Shown piece after piece: positions 58,864 through 64,000 of a DNA stretch of 64,000 nt. Below the pieces are notes generated by a model. That model was given only the letters and a program-made list of their open reading frames with translations, did not search any database and was not told the DNA's origin. This stretch comes from Jackrogersella multiformis (taxonomy: Eukaryota > Ascomycota > Sordariomycetes > Xylariales > Hypoxylaceae). The position numbers and the translations under genes are program-made. Each line of letters opens with the position of its first letter. Position 1 is the first letter of the stretch. The stretch covers positions 2,108,001-2,172,000 of the forward strand of contig CADCXD010000001.1 of assembly GCA_902806575.1 (NCBI GenBank), written 5' to 3'.

Positions 58864-60790
58864 AGTGACCATAGACATAGATTCCTTCTCATCGCCATGC
58901 AAACCTGGAGATCCGGTCATGCAACGGCGAGTTGACTACTGCGAGTTTGCAGATCTCACTTCAATACTTACACGACCAATTCGCCTCCGCATCCAAAACA
59001 TTAACTATGATTCAGCCTTGTGATTATTATTGTTTCAATGCGAACCTCGACCATCGCCACCCAGAGTTACAAGCCACATCGAAACGACATTATTCAGATT
59101 CACAATACGAACAAGGGGAAAGGAACTACCCGGGCACAACCAACCTACAATTCTATACCTTCAAGGAAAAGCAATACATTATCATTGAATCGTAGTCTAA
59201 AGCTGTAATAGACTTATAACTCGACCATTAAGCCACCGAGCTTCCTAGGTACCTTATAACTAGACTGGGCAGCTGCTGAGCTCGTATACACGGCTCGGCC
59301 AAAGGAATATGCAATGCCTGATACTAACAAGGCAAGATCGACGTAATATTCTTGAATGCCGTCAAAAACGGGATACTGGGCGCTCAATAATCTCGAGGCT
59401 GTGTGGCGTGTTCAAGCCATTTCGCGGCCACTGCCAATTGTTCTAGCGTTCAGGACCATTGTTACGAGAAAAGACACACATTGGAGGCTAGCCTGAAGCC
59501 ATCTAGCTAAATAAAAGTACTGTCAATATTGACAGCCCAATGAGAGGGGTTCGCAACCGGCAACATGAAGCTTACCTAATAGGACGAGACTCGAGTTCTA
59601 AGACAACTTTGAGAATGATCGACACAATCGCATCCACTAGATGAAAGGGGAAGTTTCCCATCTAGGTAATCATTTTCTGGATTCGGGCCACTAATGCCGC
59701 TGGATTTCCATAGCGTATGAGTTTACTTTTGTTATAAGCATGAATTGATGCATCTGGGGGCAGTTCCTGAGACTCGCCGATTACGACAAGGATTGTGGCT
59801 GATTCTTAGACTTGAACTACCGAATCCTCTAATTGACAGACGCAGAATATCCATATCCGCATACTTAATGTTTCAGATAGTTGAAATTGAAATTAAAGGT
59901 TGTTAGTTGAGTTGAGTAAAGTTCGCATCGCGACGATTTAAACACCCGAAATACCTAACCTAGGCAGAAGGAAGGGCGTCACTGGAAATCAGACAGTGGA
60001 ACAGTTGGAGTAATAGCACTGTTTTATACTGAGGTATGTTTCCTATCCCTTAAAGTATTTTTTAAGTAACTTATATGTGTTTTAGCCCTTGATTAGATGA
60101 TGAGGGGATATTGAGCTTACAGTGTACGATAGTATAATACGTACACATGGTCTGCACTTCCAGTGACGCTCTTCTGCCTACCTAGAATACACCCGATCTT
60201 GATATACAGATCGCCACCCCTTGGGGCGGAATTCCCGTGAAAATAAGGCGGCTACGGTGTCACGGATGACTCGTGTATCCCAGCCTCTCAATGCGACTCG
60301 CGCTATTCTGGGTGGTGGCTTTGTAGATCGTTTCGCGAAGTCTACGCCAGCTTAGGTTTCCGATAGAGGCAATCCGGAACCCTCAGGTCAATGTCGTCTG
60401 CGACGACGCCTAAACGTAGACACCTTAAGCATTCACATGTAATGGGTTTGTTCTTGACTTGAATCATGATGTTCATCCCTGTTTATTGAGTTATATTTGT
60501 GGATACTGTAAAGCCGTGGCAAGATGTCACATTTGGCTCCCAGTACTGCTATATAAATCGTCTAAACCATATGCCCTTGTTGAATTACACTTGATACACG
60601 CCTTAAACGAGTCTTGACAAGATCAGAGGGGTAGAACAGGAGGTGAACGCTACTTACATTCAACTGACTCTCTTAGCCATATCACGAAAGTCAGCCCTTA
60701 CAACATCGAACTCGTCTAGGATATCATTAACCACTCGAATGTAGATGCATGAAAAAAACCGAGTTCAGGCGCTGAGCTTCATGATAGTCC
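58864..60790. other. Intergenic region, no gene seen apart from a MITE
   Basis: This 1.9-kb stretch contains MITE copy 2 (59963-60178). A spot-check of both strands found no coding exon, and the rest shows no clear repeat. Confidence 0.5.
59963..60178. mobile_element. MITE, copy 2 (216 bp, TA-flanked)
   Basis: Ends GGCAGAAG...GCGTCACTGGAA (left) and the inverted TTCCAGTGACGCTCTTCTGCC (right) match except for a 3-4-nt gap and one change. TA flanks both sides (59961-59962 and 60179-60180). Outer ends resemble copy 1 (GCAGAATAGCGT) and the centre shares CTATCCCTT and ATATGTGTTTTAG. The two copies are clearly one family, with moderate divergence. Confidence 0.8.
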
Positions 60791-62573
60791 TTACCGTCCC
60801 ATAAGAGCCCACTGTTGCGAACGTATGAACTCATCTGTCCACCCACGCATAGGCTGTTTCCGACAGGCATTGGCTTCTCTCAAAATAGTGAGGAGGTATT
60901 CGCGCTCGGCAGGACCCGCCGCCAGATACGAGACACATAGTGGGCTATTGAATGACACCGCGCAAAGCGGCTTCAACGACAGGCCATATCGACAGCTTCG
61001 CCAGATTCTAGTACTCCATTCGAAGCACTCCATGTCTAAGATCGGATCGTCTAGGCCTTGCATCTTGTTCAACTCTTGTCTCAGCCGATTTAGCACAATG
61101 TTGAACGCATTCGTATTGACGAAATGTAATGCCGTTGGCCCGTTGGGAAAGTCGTAGCTCGTGCCTAAGGGTGATTCTGAATCTGCTACCTCGTGGATGA
61201 TGTTGTGCTGGAAAAGGGGCTGTATGGTAGTGTCGTCGAGCGCACGGAAATTCGTCCTAAGGTCGTCGACAGTAGCTGAAAGATCCTCAAGTTCATGTGC
61301 GTCTTGTGGGTATGAGGGAACGTGGCAGATTTTAAAGAACCTGTTAATGGTATCTGCGACTCGCGTTGCTTGAAGGATGAGGTTGGCTATTTCAATGGCC
61401 GATGCCGTGCGAGTCCTCCATTGAGCGAAGAAGCTTACGAGTGCTCGCTTCCATTGAGGTTGAAGGAATAAATTCTCGATACTGCCTGCAAGTATCTGCC
61501 TAAACTGTCAACCGTTAGTTAAACCGGTATAGAATACTCGATACATAAGTCAAGTACCATGAAAGCAAAGGAGTCAAGCATAAGCTGGCACCCAAAGTTA
61601 TCTCCAAGCTTGGGTGCCCCTCTCCGCATCATGATAGAGTAGATGCCATTGCAGTGAGATATCTGATTAACACCCCTCGCGTAGTCAAATAGATACTACC
61701 AGGCAATTAGAAGGTACATCTATTACGGAGTAAGAGATGGCTACTTGCTTCGGTCATCTGGAGATAAATAGTTGCAGCCAGGGTAGCATTTGATGTCTGC
61801 TCTTTCGGATCATCGAGGACTTTCTGCAGGCTGCGAAGAGCGTGGTTGTACGATATCAGATTAAACAAACCCTTCTGGCTTGTTCCTTGGCAAAGCTTTT
61901 GCCACGTGGATAATAGGAGATTGGTTGCATCGAACAGCGCCTCGTTGCTATCAAGAAGAGGCGGTACGTATCCCAGCGTGCTAAGAAACATACTAATGCT
62001 ATAACCCGTTCCCTCGCTGGATTTTAAATGTGCAACTAGTTTACCCCCTAGTAGATCAGCCCAGGTCCCGGATGGTTTCTTTGGTATCTGTGGCTTCCGA
62101 GTGTATATCCTGAGTTTGGAGAACATTGCACCACTTGCTGTAGTTTTATTCCCGAGATTCAACAGGCTCATCGTCTGGCTGGCATTCAATACTGATGCGG
62201 ATGCAGATGATTCTTCTGTAAGACTTATGGCGGCTTTCTCTTGAATTAGTCCGCCCCATTGAATATCTCGTCGAGTGTGTTTTCCATTATTCACGAACTT
62301 CACGCGCCTAGAGGGTCCGGAACATTTCTTGTCTGCTTTCCTGCAGGTTCCACAGGTCGGCCAGTTCTCGTCACACTGCCGTTGGGGGTAGATTAGCCAA
62401 TGAAATCAGGTATGAGTTAGAGGATCAGTGAGCAGTGTAGCAGTGTAGAAGTGTAAACGATTGCCACCTGGGACCTAGGGTAATTGTGTACGGTTGCAGC
62501 TAATAGGTACACTCACCTTGGTCTTCCTCTGCCTACAAAGGTTGCACCTATTGCTCTTCGGTATGCCAGCCAT
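60791..62573 (-). CDS. Zn2Cys6 transcription factor
   Basis: Exons 62573-62517, 62375-61749, 61695-61558 and 61504-60791 join in phase to give 511 aa. The zinc cluster spans the first intron: CNLCRQRKTK joined to CDENWPTCGTCRKADKKC (Cx2Cx6Cx6Cx2Cx6C). The remainder is an alpha-helical fungal regulatory domain with SYNHALRSLQKVLDDP, LFDYARGVNQISHCNGI, the segment MLDSFAFM, VADTINRFFKICHVP and CVSYLAAGPAEREYLL. The second intron (61748-61696) begins GCAAGT and ends AG; only this GC donor keeps the frame. The target is unknown. It may control nearby metabolic genes, but no site evidence exists. Confidence 0.85.
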
Positions 62574-63402
62574 TCTTTTGACATTTCAAGAAATTCGTCG
62601 CGATTCTGAATCATATCTCGCCAAAGCTCTGAGCTTTCGCGTCTGAGCAAGCGGTTTCAAAATCTTATATACCTATTGAATCTTATTTTATGCCCGTGGG
62701 CCTCATCCCAGGCGTCTCCGGAATATTCGTCATGCTCGCAGCATAAACCGCAGTTTTGTCTAGCCTCCGATATCTTCAGGGTGTAATTCTGTTATTGACT
62801 TTTTCAACGTGGCTCAGCTCCAATTTAACCCCTGAATGGAGTTCAGGTATGATCCACATCGCCAGCCCTACATACAGTATGACTCTACAAGAATGTCGCA
62901 GCATCTTGCTGAAAGAACTAAAAACAATTAATTGGTATCTTTATTACGGCATATTCATGCTAACGTAATGTGTATTGCCTCCCGGCATAACCGAGGCATA
63001 GGTAAGAACTCTGACTCGTAAATCAATCTGTGATTGTCCATTTTCTTTAATATATAAGAAGATTCAAGAAATATAAAAAGCTTTCGAAACAAGAAAAATT
63101 TTTGGTAGAGAACGTAATGTGGGACACAGGTTGTCAACATCACAATGAAATTGAAACCCCTGAGTGGACAGATTAGTAATAAAATATTATGGCTTTAGGT
63201 AGCTAATCAAATGAGTGCTTGGCATGCAGTTATCCATTCATGTCTCAACTCCTAACTATAGGTAAATATATTCCAAGGTTGCGACCCATAAAACGCATCC
63301 ATACCCGCGGACCTATGCGATTTGCAGAAATCCTCTATTTTCTATGCAATGCATTCTAATAGTAACCTAAGAACTATATCATTAGACATTATTGCGTATA
63401 TC
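62574..63402. other. Intergenic region, no gene seen
   Basis: This 0.8-kb stretch is the promoter side of the Zn2Cys6 gene and the 3' flank of the last gene. No exon is supported. Confidence 0.5.
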
Positions 63403-64000
63403 CTAATCCAATCGCACGTGTGGGTATACATCCTTCTCGCCGTCATTCTTAGTATCTTCTATCGGGATGCCTCGTATCTCGGCACTCCCTGCGTCATCGT
63501 CATTTGCCTCGCTCTTCTGAGCTTTCTCGAGAGCCCTTTCGGCCTTGATCTGCTTCTCGGTATCGCCATCCTTCTTCCCGCGCACGCGGAGCTTATCGAA
63601 CGCCTCGCGGGTCAGGTCCTGTCGGAACATGCGTTCCACCACGTCTTTCTTACGCGTGCGCCGCCCCCCGATGCTAATCAGGATTCCCGCCGTGATGTTG
63701 ACCGCAATCGAGCAGCTCAGGATCGACGCCGTCAGCGCCATTGGCCGGTTGTGGTAGTCAATGCCCCACGTCGTCGCTCCCAGCGATATTTGCAAGCACG
63801 AGTGCAGATCTAGTAGCGTCACGATCGCAACTAGCCAGTTCAAGGGAAATGCATAATGCGTCTTAGTCTCGTGCGGCTTGTAGAAGGTGTGCGACTTGGC
63901 AAATTTCGTCTGGTGGTGCACGAGACGTACCTCCTGTTGCGGTGTCAATACTGAGGTCTCGTCGCGCGCCGCCTCAAGGTCCGAATTCGTTGGCAAGTCG
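63403..64000 (-). CDS. DUF2985-like integral membrane protein, C-terminal part
   Basis: The minus-strand frame is open to the right edge and stops at 63403 (about 199 codons), so the N-terminus lies outside the window. Near the start LTPQQEVRLVHHQTKFAKSH precedes two hydrophobic segments (PLNWLVAIVTLLDLHSCLQI and ILSCSIAVNITAGILISIGG) and a basic GGRRTRKKD border. The tail is charged (EKQIKAERALEKAQKSE). This resembles the end of fungal DUF2985 (PLAC8-associated) membrane proteins, whose function is unknown. The start cannot be judged. Confidence 0.6.
   Translation of the reverse strand, partial: DLPTNSDLEAARDETSVLTPQQEVRLVHHQTKFAKSHTFYKPHETKTHYAFPLNWLVAIVTLLDLHSCLQISLGATTWGIDYHNRPMALTASILSCSIAVNITAGILISIGGRRTRKKDVVERMFRQDLTREAFDKLRVRGKKDGDTEKQIKAERALEKAQKSEANDDDAGSAEIRGIPIEDTKNDGEKDVYPHVRLD

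Noticed and set aside
61695..61748. GT donor at 61746 (GTAGCC) for the second intron of the Zn2Cys6 gene at 60791-62573
   Set aside because: It shifts the frame and gives an immediate stop; the GCAAGT donor two bases earlier keeps the protein open.
1..64000. CRISPR arrays, rRNA genes, bacterial-type operons and ribosome-binding sites
   Set aside because: No regularly spaced repeats or rRNA seen; the sequence is clearly eukaryotic, so bacterial signals do not apply.

Overview
The window is nuclear DNA of a filamentous ascomycete (Pezizomycotina, probably Sordariomycetes). The evidence is many short GT-AG introns (mostly 47-80 nt) with CTAAC-like branch points, Zn2Cys6 regulators, a fungal ABCC transporter, a class II hydrophobin, a BUD13/CWC26 homologue and a QutR-like regulator. 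There is no operon structure. Genes were rebuilt by splicing exons by eye; where reading phase and family motifs agree across every junction the model is firm. The species was not identified.

Layout. 1-9.4 kb is a conserved housekeeping block: a Cid1/TUTase-like nucleotidyltransferase cut by the left edge, the TFIIF alpha subunit, the splicing factor BUD13, and a conserved 207-aa protein of unknown role. 9.4-13.1 kb is a long gene-free stretch full of the palindrome TACCTAGGTA. 13-30 kb holds a MAPEG-like membrane protein, a 13-exon secreted subtilase, a divergent pair made of a QutR-like repressor and a Zn2Cys6 protein, an extradiol (VOC) dioxygenase, an MDP-1-type phosphatase and a Sec14/CRAL-TRIO protein. 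31-41 kb holds a flavin monooxygenase, a 1439-aa ABCC transporter in 13 exons, and a cytochrome P450, which together resemble an oxidation/export module with no visible backbone synthase. 41-49 kb is AT-rich and gene-poor, with a DUF4360-type secreted protein whose intron carries a MITE, a tRNA-like locus, and three small orphan genes. 49-55 kb holds a tannase/feruloyl-esterase-family enzyme, an acyl-CoA thioesterase and a salicylate-hydroxylase-type FAD monooxygenase. 55-64 kb holds a nucleotidyltransferase-fold gene broken by one TAG, a class II hydrophobin with a long repeat-rich N-terminus, a second copy of the MITE, a Zn2Cys6 regulator and the C-terminal end of a DUF2985-like membrane protein cut by the right edge.

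How the genes may work together. Several genes point to aromatic compound metabolism: a quinate-type repressor/activator pair, a ring-cleaving dioxygenase, a tannase-type esterase and a salicylate-hydroxylase-like enzyme. Joint regulation is inference only. Other points of note are two independent GC-AG introns with the same GCAAGT donor, a P450 lacking the conserved Arg before its heme Cys, and a two-copy TA-flanked MITE family, one copy enlarging an intron.
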